Below, one piece after another: positions 1 to 5,604 of a stretch of 8,380 nucleotides of DNA. Location of the stretch: the NCBI GenBank assembly GCA_002362155.1, contig DETN01000053.1, positions 1-8,380 of the forward strand. Direction: 5' to 3'. The stretch's first letter is position 1; every line of letters starts with the position of its first letter. A model generated the notes under the pieces. It worked only from the letters and a program-made list of their open reading frames with translations, was not told the DNA's origin and ran no database searches. Source of the stretch: Lachnospiraceae bacterium UBA3287 (GTDB lineage Bacteria; Bacillota; Clostridia; Lachnospirales; Lachnospiraceae). The translations under genes and the position numbers were made by a program.

Positions 1-295
1 GGGCAATGCCCATGACGTCGAAAACGCCTTTTTCGATCTCTTTCATGGCGGCAAAGCCTATGGCTTTTCCGCGCTGCTTCTCATAAACAAAAAAGGCATA
101 TTTTTCCCTTTGCTGAAAGGCCAGGGTCCGCTCCGTGCGGGCTCTGGCCTCTTCTTCTGTAAACGTGGGATCCCAGAGCATGTACCTTGCGCTTTCGGGA
201 TGGCACCACAGGTTTTGGTATATATCCTCCCAGTCGCCAAAGGAGGCTTTCTTAAGGAGAATGTCTTTCCCCTCCAGAATCAGATCTTCGTACAT
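1..295 (-). CDS. GNAT family N-acetyltransferase (RimJ/RimL type), C-terminus beyond window
   Basis: Only the first 98 codons are visible; the reading frame runs off the left edge of the window without a stop. The start ATG at 295 lies 12 bases after the rlmI stop and is preceded by AAAGG within the last codons of that gene. The protein begins MYEDLILEGKDILLKKASF and continues through a helix with HPESARYMLWDPTFTEEEA, then a strand pair around YAFFVYEKQRGKAIGFAAM. This is the N-terminal layout of Acetyltransf_3 (RimJ/RimL) enzymes, which move an acetyl group from acetyl-CoA to an amine on a protein or small molecule. The acetyl-CoA binding motif A should follow beyond the edge, so substrate and completeness cannot be judged. 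It is probably the last visible gene of the minus-strand operon. The family call is fairly sure; the substrate is unknown. Confidence 0.8.
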   Translation of the reverse strand, partial: MYEDLILEGKDILLKKASFGDWEDIYQNLWCHPESARYMLWDPTFTEEEARARTERTLAFQQREKYAFFVYEKQRGKAIGFAAMKEIEKGVFDVMGIA

Positions 296-307
296 TTATT
301 TACCTTT

Positions 308-1558
308 TTATTTTTCGTCCGTCACCTGGAAGATATAGAACTTGAGATAGTAGGATTCGTCGGACGCCCAGAGGATGGGATGGTCCGGGGCCTGGGTGCG
401 GAATTCCACCTGGCGGAGGCGCTTTCTGGCGTCTCTTGCTGCTTCCGCTATGGTCTTTGCGAACAGGTCCGGATCCATGAAGTGAGAGCAGGAGCAGGTG
501 ACAAGGAAGCCCCCGTCCTTTATAAGCTTCATGCCCCTGAGGTTGATCTCCCTGTAGCCCCTGGCGGCGGCCTTTACAGAATTGCGGGACTTGGTAAAGG
601 CGGGAGGATCCAGGATGACCACGTCGTAGAGCTTCTTCCGGGCCGCAAGAGCGGGCAGGAGCTCGAAAACGTCCGCCACCTGATAGTCCACGAGATGGTC
701 CAGGCCGTTGAGAGCTGCGTTCTCCCTGGCCTGTTCGATGGCCAGGTCCGATGCATCCACGGAAAGGACATGGGAGGCCCCCGCTATGGCGGCGTTGAGG
801 CCGAAGGATCCGGTATGGGTAAAGCAGTCCAGAACGTCCGCTCCCCGGCAGATCTTATGGATGGCCCTGCGGTTGTCCTTCTGGTCCAGGAAAAAGCCGG
901 TCTTCTGGCCGTTCTCTACGTCTACTATGTAGCGGATGCCGTTTTCCGTGATGGGGACCTTTGTTTCAAAGGGCTCTGTCAGAAATCCCTTGAAGCGCTC
1001 CAGTCCTTCCTTTTCCCGTACCCTGGCGTCGCTCCTTTCATAGATGCCCCTGACCTTTATGCCGTCTTCGGCAAGGACTTCCTCAAGGGCCGTAAGGACA
1101 TAGCCCTTGATCCTTTCGCTCCCCAGGGCCAGGGATTCCACTACCAGGACGTCCTCATACTTGTCCACGGTCAGGCCGGGCAGGAAGTCGGCTTCCCCGA
1201 AGATGACCCGGCAGGAGGAGGTGTCGATCACGTGCTTTCTGTATTCCCAGGAGGAGCGGACCCTCTCCTTTAAAAAGGCGGGGGTGATCAGGTCCTCTTT
1301 CCTGCGGGCCAGGACCCGGATGCGGATCTTCGAGGAGAGGCTGATAAAACCGTAGCCCATGAAGTAACCGTCGAAGTCTTCCACGGTCAGGATATCGCCG
1401 TTTTCGAAATCCCCCTCGATGCGGTCTATTTCGTTGTCATAGACCCAGAGGCCCCCGGCCTTGAGGGTCCGCCCTTCCCTTTTCTTAAGGACGGCTTTTG
1501 CGGATACGGCCAGGTCCTTTTGGGATGATGTGTCAAAACTTTTATTTCCGATCAGCAT
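308..1558 (-). CDS. rlmI: Class I SAM-dependent 23S rRNA (cytosine-C5) methyltransferase, RlmI-like
   Basis: This 416-residue protein matches the RlmI family (E. coli RlmI methylates C1962 of 23S rRNA) in length and layout. An N-terminal PUA-like RNA-binding domain covers about residues 20-90 (LKKREGRTLKAGGLWVYDNEI). A middle domain leads to GQKTGFFLDQKDNR at 217-230. The Rossmann SAM domain shows motif I DCFTHTGSFGLNAA at 244-257, the acidic SVDAS at 266-270, motif IV ILDPPAFTKSR at 315-325 and a TCSCSH motif at 354-359; one of its two cysteines would be the nucleophile (inferred from m5C methyltransferases). The ATG at 1558 is preceded by AAAAGGAAACATC, a usable ribosome binding site. It lies 21 bases after the SGNH gene and 12 before the GNAT gene, suggesting co-transcription. 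The family is very sure; the exact target base is inferred from E. coli. Confidence 0.9.
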   Translation of the reverse strand: MLIGNKSFDTSSQKDLAVSAKAVLKKREGRTLKAGGLWVYDNEIDRIEGDFENGDILTVEDFDGYFMGYGFISLSSKIRIRVLARRKEDLITPAFLKERVRSSWEYRKHVIDTSSCRVIFGEADFLPGLTVDKYEDVLVVESLALGSERIKGYVLTALEEVLAEDGIKVRGIYERSDARVREKEGLERFKGFLTEPFETKVPITENGIRYIVDVENGQKTGFFLDQKDNRRAIHKICRGADVLDCFTHTGSFGLNAAIAGASHVLSVDASDLAIEQARENAALNGLDHLVDYQVADVFELLPALAARKKLYDVVILDPPAFTKSRNSVKAAARGYREINLRGMKLIKDGGFLVTCSCSHFMDPDLFAKTIAEAARDARKRLRQVEFRTQAPDHPILWASDESYYLKFYIFQVTDEK

Positions 1559-1579
1559 GATGTTTCCTTTTAGTGCGTT

Positions 1580-2998
1580 TTAATAGGAGGAGGAATCCAC
1601 AAGGTTCCCGAAAACGTTGTCAAATACGCAGATATGCAGATGCTTGTCGTTGGTGACCTTCTGCCGGCGGTTTAAAATGATGGAGGCCCTGGGATTTTCC
1701 AGGCTCAGAGAGTACTTGAAAAGACCTCTGTTATAGGTGCCTTCCAGAAGGGTCTCTTCCTGCAGGACCGTTCCCGAAGGATAGTCGATGCAGGCGCAGA
1801 CGCTCTGGCCGGGAGCCCATCTGACGCCCGCTTTTTCCAGTTCTGCCATGGATTCGGGGCTGGCCTGGTATTCACTGTCGATGGTCAGAAAGATGGTATA
1901 ACGGTCCTTCCGGGCGGTCATGAGGTAGTCTGCCAGTGTATGGGCGTTGAAGACGGCGAAGTCCTCGTAGACCATATCTACGTAGGGCTTGCTTTTTACC
2001 CACTGGGCATCGTCGGTGCCGGTCAGGCCGTATTCCCCTGTCAGCAGTTTTCCGAAAAAGGAAGTGATCTTGGCGGCACCGTAGACGTTGGGATGGCCTT
2101 TATCCAGGTTTTCCGTATTGATGTCATAGTTTACGGCATCGTAGATCTCCCGGCAGTTGAAGTCATAGAAAGAGAGGCCGCGGGCAGAGGCGTAGTCTGC
2201 CATGTAATTGTGCTGCTCCGCCGACCATTGGGTGGAAGGAGAGGAGGAAAGGATCAGGGCGATGCCCTCTTCCCTGCACAGGTCAGCCATTTTGTCCAGA
2301 TAGCGGAGGCGGAATTCATCGGGGACTTCCGTTCCGGCGTCCGGGATCTTTTCCATGGAGGCCTGGTCGAAGGGGACATAGTCCTCTGCTTCATTAAAGA
2401 CATGGAAGCCCGGGAAAAAGCCCTTGAGCCAGTTCTGGCCGCCGGCTATCTTTTTCTGGAAAAAGGCGGCACTGGGCTCTTTCCAGCGTTCGTGGTAGCG
2501 GATCAGGGGAAATAAAAAGCTTAAGGGATCATAGAGTTCCGGATCCTGGGCGGAAAGATCCCGGATGGCATCCAGCTTGTTGCCCGACAGGTGCATGGGG
2601 TTCAGGGCAATGCGGAGGCTGGGCTCGTCTGTGTCGTGGAAGAGAAAGCAGACTTCAAAGACCACGGCCCTGGGAGACTGGGTCTTCAGGACCTCCTTCA
2701 GCCAGTAGTAGCTGGCGATGGGGCCCTGGCGGCTGGTGGAGAGATTGTAGCTCCTGAGCCTGTAGACATCGTAGAGATGCTGGGGGTTATAGGAGTTGTA
2801 GCCGTGGCTGGAGCCCAGAAAGAGGACATCCAGGGTATCTTTCTGCAGTCCGTACATGCCGTCAAAAACAGAACCGGCCGTGTAATAGTTGGATACGAAA
2901 TCGGGCCTGGACATGCGGTTTCCCAGTCCGGAGAGGAGCATGGCCATGACCAGAAGGAAGGCAAGGAAACTGCCTCCGGTCTTCAGATAAGTCTTCAA
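1580..2998 (-). CDS. Membrane-anchored SGNH-type partner of the MBOAT O-acyltransferase (DltD/AlgJ-like role), TTG start
   Basis: With the TTG start at 2998 the protein has 472 residues. A single hydrophobic segment at about 9-26 (SFLAFLLVMAMLLSGLG) anchors it, with the rest probably outside the cell. The body resembles SGNH hydrolases: LFLGSSHGYNSYNP at about 59-72 holds the candidate catalytic serine (GSSH, 62-65), and DKGHPN at 299-304 supplies the Asp/His pair. The layout matches partners of AlgI/DltB-type MBOAT enzymes, which complete transfer of an acyl group to an extracellular polymer. Residues from about 330 to 472 form a further domain resembling interleukin-like EMT inducer folds (see findings). 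The TTG lies one base after the MBOAT TGA, with GGAGG eight bases upstream; an in-frame ATG at 3034 has no ribosome binding site and would overlap the MBOAT gene. The role is inferred; the polymer and acyl group are unknown. Confidence 0.75.
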   Translation of the reverse strand: MKTYLKTGGSFLAFLLVMAMLLSGLGNRMSRPDFVSNYYTAGSVFDGMYGLQKDTLDVLFLGSSHGYNSYNPQHLYDVYRLRSYNLSTSRQGPIASYYWLKEVLKTQSPRAVVFEVCFLFHDTDEPSLRIALNPMHLSGNKLDAIRDLSAQDPELYDPLSFLFPLIRYHERWKEPSAAFFQKKIAGGQNWLKGFFPGFHVFNEAEDYVPFDQASMEKIPDAGTEVPDEFRLRYLDKMADLCREEGIALILSSSPSTQWSAEQHNYMADYASARGLSFYDFNCREIYDAVNYDINTENLDKGHPNVYGAAKITSFFGKLLTGEYGLTGTDDAQWVKSKPYVDMVYEDFAVFNAHTLADYLMTARKDRYTIFLTIDSEYQASPESMAELEKAGVRWAPGQSVCACIDYPSGTVLQEETLLEGTYNRGLFKYSLSLENPRASIILNRRQKVTNDKHLHICVFDNVFGNLVDSSSY

Positions 2999-3011
2999 AT
3001 CAGAAACCTCC
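2996..3011 (-). promoter_or_regulatory. Ribosome binding site that decides a TTG start for the SGNH gene
   Basis: On the minus strand GGAGG (3011-3007) is followed by eight bases and then TTG (2998-2996). The MBOAT stop TGA occupies 3002-3000, so stop and start are separated by one base, a typical layout for coupled translation. The alternative ATG at 3034 has no purine-rich sequence in the right place. Confidence 0.75.
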
Positions 3012-4445
3012 GTAAATGAAATCCTGAGCCACATATCCGTAGCCGTAGGTGCCCGTCAGGGCGATGATGACCACTGCGCAAAGGAGAATGGCCCAGCGCA
3101 CGGGCAGCTGCTGGCTGCAGATCCAGGCGCTGATCTTTCTCTTTGCCCCTATAAGGGAGGAGGCCAGGAGGGTCAGGACGGACAGGAAAAGGACCACGCA
3201 GTCCTTGGCGTCCAGGCCCATCTCGAAGACGGATCCGTCGAAGAGGACCCAGAGGTTGCGGACGGAAAACATGGAAGAGATCATGGCAAGGCCCTCCGTC
3301 AGAGTGGCCGCCCGGAAGATGATCCAGGCCAGCATGACCAGGAAGGAGGTGGCTATGGCGCGGAAGATGCGGACGGAAAGGCTCCGGGGATCCAGACGGA
3401 GCTTTTCAAGAAGGGCGTTTCTCTTTTCCAGGGTCAGACTTCCGGCGATCTGATAGAAGGCGTGGAGCATGCCCCAGCAGAGGAACTTGGGGCTTCCTCC
3501 GTGCCAGAGACCGGAGACGGCAAAGACGATCACGATGTTGAGATAAGTCCTTTTTATTCCCTTTCTGCTGCCGCCCAGGGGAAAGTAGATATAGTCCCTG
3601 AGCCACTGGGAGAGGGACATGTGCCATCTCCGCCAGAAATCCTTTATGGAAGAGGCGAAATAGGGATGGCGGAAGTTGTCGGCAATCCGGACCCCGAAGA
3701 GGCCGGATACTCCCTTGGCCATGCAGACGCAGGACATGAAGTCCGTATAGAGCTGGATGCTGTAGAGGACGCCCCCAAGGAAGACGTAGGCACCGGGATA
3801 GATGTCCGGCTTTCCGAAGATGGTATTCACCAGAAGCCCTGCCTTGTCGGCGATCATGAATTTCAGGAAAAAGCCCCAGATGATCAGGCAGATCCCCTGG
3901 TGAAAAAGGTCATCGTCGTAGGAGGGGCCTTTGTCGAACTGGCTTCCCAGCTGGGCGTACCTGGGGATGGGCCCCTGGATGACCTGGGGGAACCAGGAGA
4001 CGAAGAGAGCATAGCGCAGGGGATTCTTACCGGCCCTGATCTTTCTATTATATATGTCCGCCAGATAGGCGGCAATCTGCAGGGAATAGAAGGAGAGGCC
4101 CACGGGGGCCAGGACGGTCAGGGGGAGGGCAAGGCCCAGGCCCCTTGTGAACTCCAGAAATTTGACCGGCAGAAGAGGCAGGACGGACAGGGCGATGCCT
4201 GCCGCCAGAATCTTTTTCCGCGCGGCGTCGTTTTCGCTCTTTTCCAGAAGAAGGCCCGCCCCGTAGCTTATAAGGACGGAAAAGGCGAAGGTAAGAAGCA
4301 TGGCGGGATTTCCCAGGCAGAAGTGGTAGTAGAGAAAGAGGCTCCCGCACAGGAGGAGGATCCATCTGAAGCGCCTGGGAAGAATATAGTAGACCGGCAG
4401 CATGGCCGCGCAGGTCAGGTAATAATAAAAGGATGTATATGTCAT
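3000..4445 (-). CDS. MBOAT family membrane-bound O-acyltransferase (AlgI/DltB-like)
   Basis: This 481-residue, multi-pass membrane protein is an MBOAT enzyme of the AlgI/PatA/DltB branch, which passes an acyl group across the membrane to a cell-surface polymer. Visible hallmarks are many hydrophobic helices from residue 5 on, PVGLSFYSLQIAAYLADIY at about 114-132, FVSWFPQVIQGPIPRY at 148-163, QLYTDFMSCVCMAKG at 231-245 (the usual YxDFSGYSD region, altered here), FWRRWHMSLSQWLRDYIYFP at 270-289, and SGLWHG at 311-316 with the presumed catalytic His315. The ATG at 4445 is preceded by GGGAG seven bases upstream and by a strong promoter. It is first in the minus-strand operon and is followed after one base by its SGNH partner. 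No dltA or dltC is near, so teichoic acid D-alanylation is less likely than O-acetylation or similar of a polysaccharide. The family is very sure; the substrate is open. Confidence 0.93.
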   Translation of the reverse strand: MTYTSFYYYLTCAAMLPVYYILPRRFRWILLLCGSLFLYYHFCLGNPAMLLTFAFSVLISYGAGLLLEKSENDAARKKILAAGIALSVLPLLPVKFLEFTRGLGLALPLTVLAPVGLSFYSLQIAAYLADIYNRKIRAGKNPLRYALFVSWFPQVIQGPIPRYAQLGSQFDKGPSYDDDLFHQGICLIIWGFFLKFMIADKAGLLVNTIFGKPDIYPGAYVFLGGVLYSIQLYTDFMSCVCMAKGVSGLFGVRIADNFRHPYFASSIKDFWRRWHMSLSQWLRDYIYFPLGGSRKGIKRTYLNIVIVFAVSGLWHGGSPKFLCWGMLHAFYQIAGSLTLEKRNALLEKLRLDPRSLSVRIFRAIATSFLVMLAWIIFRAATLTEGLAMISSMFSVRNLWVLFDGSVFEMGLDAKDCVVLFLSVLTLLASSLIGAKRKISAWICSQQLPVRWAILLCAVVIIALTGTYGYGYVAQDFIYGGF

Positions 4446-4476
4446 GAAAGAGCTCCCGATTAACCTTAATTCATGT

Positions 4477-4505
4477 ATTATAGCATTTTTCGCGGCCTGT
4501 GTGGA
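4477..4505 (-). promoter_or_regulatory. Promoter of the MBOAT-SGNH-rlmI-GNAT operon
   Basis: Read on the minus strand, TCCACA (4505-4500) is followed by 17 bases and a perfect TATAAT (4482-4477). TGC directly before it gives an extended -10 (TGnTATAAT). Transcription would start near 4470, leaving a leader of about 25 bases before the MBOAT ATG. This is the best promoter match for the minus-strand block. Confidence 0.75.
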
Positions 4506-4520
4506 GGAAAGCTGTGATTC

Positions 4521-4549
4521 TTGACGGGTACCGGCAAAGATAGTATTCT
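4521..4549 (+). promoter_or_regulatory. Promoter of the DegV family gene
   Basis: TTGACG (4521-4526) is followed by 17 bases and TATTCT (4544-4549), five and four of six matches to the sigma-A consensus. The start of transcription would be near 4556, giving a leader of about 58 bases. It is back-to-back with the MBOAT promoter; the two -35 boxes lie 15 bases apart. Confidence 0.65.
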
Positions 4550-4575
4550 AAATGAAAGTCGTTTTAAAGACCATG

Positions 4576-4593
4576 TGCCGGCCCCGGCCGGCA
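4576..4593. repeat. Perfect GC-rich 18-base palindrome in the DegV gene leader
   Basis: TGCCGGCC and GGCCGGCA flank a CC spacer, giving a perfect inverted repeat about 20 bases downstream of the predicted transcription start and 11 bases before the GGAGG of the DegV gene. It has no T-run, so it is not an intrinsic terminator. It could be an operator or an RNA hairpin near the ribosome binding site; which one cannot be told from sequence. Confidence 0.6.
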
Positions 4594-4604
4594 GGCATCA
4601 GTTT

Positions 4605-4617
4605 GGAGGCTGTAATG
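4605..4617 (+). promoter_or_regulatory. Ribosome binding site fixing the DegV start at 4615
   Basis: GGAGG (4605-4609) is followed by five bases and ATG (4615). The upstream in-frame ATG at 4552 lacks such a site, sits before the predicted transcription start, and would add 21 residues translated through the palindrome that match nothing in the family. Confidence 0.85.
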
Positions 4618-5472
4618 AACGAACAGAAGACAGCGGTCCTGACGGATTCCTCCTGCGACGTAGCGCCGGAGTTCCTTCAGAAGTATCCCGAGATCCACGT
4701 CCTGCCCATGCACATCATGTATCCCGAAAAAGACTACCTGGACGGCGTAGACATCGATCCCCTGATGACCTACCGCCGCTTCCCTGCGGAATTTCCCTCC
4801 ACCTCCACTCCCAACATCGGCGAGGTCCAGGAAATGATCGAAAGGATCCGGCAGGAGGGCTATGAGAAGATCATTGCCATCAGCATCTCCTCCGGCCTTT
4901 CCGGCACCTATAACGCCATCCGTCTGGGCGCCGAGGAGATCGAGGACATGGAGATCTTCACCTTCGACACCAAGAATGTTTCCGTGGGAACGGGCATCTT
5001 TGTCATCTGGGCGGCCTACAAGCTCCGCAACGGAGCCACCTATGAAGAGGTCTGCCAGGGCCTTAAGGACAAGATCTGGGATTCCAAGGTCATGTTCTAC
5101 ATGGATACCCTGGCCTATCTGCAGAGGGGCGGAAGGATCGGCAAGGTGACCAGCATCGTGGGCACGGCCCTGCGCCTCAAGCCCATCATTTCCTGCAACA
5201 CCGACGGCATCTATTATACGGTGGCCACCATCCGGGGAGCCAAGATGGCCAAGAAAAAGCTTCTGGACGAAGTGGTGAAATTCATCGGCGACGACCCGGT
5301 CTGGATCATCATCGGCCACGGCGACGCGGAAGCGGAAGCCAGGGAGATGGAAAAGATGATCATGGAGAGGGTCAAAAGCAAGAGGATCCTCTATATCAAG
5401 CAGATCACGGCCACCATGGCCGTCAATACGGGGCCTGGTCTGATCGGCGTCCTGGCCTTTAAGAACCCGTAA
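4615..5472 (+). CDS. DegV family protein (FakB-like fatty-acid-binding protein)
   Basis: This 285-residue protein has the usual length of the DegV/FakB family. Such proteins hold a fatty acid in a buried pocket and, where FakA kinase exists, present it for phosphorylation so that it can enter phospholipid synthesis in the cytoplasm. Family motifs in order are VLTDSSCDV at 8-16, FPSTSTPNIGE at 60-70 (pocket threonine region), ISISSGLSGTYNA at 89-101 (pocket serine), AYLQRGGRIGKV at 167-178 (pocket arginine) and NTGPGLIGV at 271-279. The last motif is normally HxGPG; here Asn271 stands in place of the usual histidine, which may alter how the fatty acid carboxylate is held. The gene has its own promoter, a palindromic leader, and no clear terminator before galK. 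Family assignment is sure; whether it binds fatty acid in the standard way is not. Confidence 0.92.
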   Translation: MNEQKTAVLTDSSCDVAPEFLQKYPEIHVLPMHIMYPEKDYLDGVDIDPLMTYRRFPAEFPSTSTPNIGEVQEMIERIRQEGYEKIIAISISSGLSGTYNAIRLGAEEIEDMEIFTFDTKNVSVGTGIFVIWAAYKLRNGATYEEVCQGLKDKIWDSKVMFYMDTLAYLQRGGRIGKVTSIVGTALRLKPIISCNTDGIYYTVATIRGAKMAKKKLLDEVVKFIGDDPVWIIIGHGDAEAEAREMEKMIMERVKSKRILYIKQITATMAVNTGPGLIGVLAFKNP

Positions 5473-5513
5473 GGCTCTGCAACATTTTTACATAATCGTG
5501 CAACACGAATGCT

Positions 5514-5542
5514 TTGACACGCAAATAGCCCTGCGGTACACT
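5514..5542 (+). promoter_or_regulatory. Promoter of galK
   Basis: A perfect TTGACA (5514-5519) is followed by 17 bases and TACACT (5537-5542). Transcription would start near 5549, about 53 bases before the galK ATG. The -10 element lies inside the left half of a nested inverted repeat (5529-5575), so a regulator bound there would block RNA polymerase. Confidence 0.7.
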
Positions 5543-5575
5543 TTTATCTGTAAGAAAGATAAATGTTCCGCAGGG
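5529..5575. repeat. Nested inverted repeat over the galK -10 box and transcription start
   Basis: The outer arms CCCTGCGG (5529-5536) and CCGCAGGG (5568-5575) are perfect complements. Inner arms TTTATCT (5543-5549) and AGATAAA (5557-5563) are also perfect, around a 7-base centre. Between them ACA can pair with TGT, leaving one mismatch and a two-base bulge, so 18 pairs form over 47 bases. It may be an operator; in RNA reading through from the DegV gene it would be a long hairpin and a possible weak terminator, as only TTTCCTGCATT follows. Confidence 0.7.
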
Positions 5576-5590
5576 TTTCCTGCATTATTC

Positions 5591-5604
5591 AGGAGGGTAT
5601 TATG
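5591..5604 (+). promoter_or_regulatory. Ribosome binding site fixing the galK start at 5602
   Basis: AGGAGGG (5591-5597) lies just before the ATG at 5602. An in-frame ATG at 5563 sits inside the inverted repeat, has no ribosome binding site, and would add 13 residues. Confidence 0.85.

Noticed and set aside
110..1273. Long plus-strand open frame (387 codons) opposite rlmI
   Set aside because: It lies fully antisense to a clear methyltransferase, has no ribosome binding site and matches no family. It is a by-product of GC-rich codons that avoid TTA, CTA and TCA.
1580..4445. dltB-dltD D-alanylation genes proper
   Set aside because: dltA and dltC are absent from the window and the SGNH protein carries GSSH plus an extra C-terminal domain; a general polysaccharide O-acylation pair fits better.
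3462..4463. Plus-strand open frame of 333 codons opposite the MBOAT gene
   Set aside because: The Gly/Asp/Glu-rich translation is the reverse of membrane helices; no ribosome binding site. The MBOAT motifs on the minus strand are unmistakable.
4552..4614. Upstream in-frame ATG extension of the DegV protein
   Set aside because: No ribosome binding site, starts before the predicted transcription start, and crosses the palindrome; the ATG at 4615 has GGAGG at the right distance.
4564..5319. Minus-strand open frame of 251 codons opposite the DegV gene
   Set aside because: Antisense shadow; the plus strand has full DegV motifs and a good ribosome binding site.
5563..5601. Upstream in-frame ATG extension of galK
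   Set aside because: The added 13 residues run through the inverted repeat and lack a ribosome binding site; AGGAGGG directly precedes the ATG at 5602.
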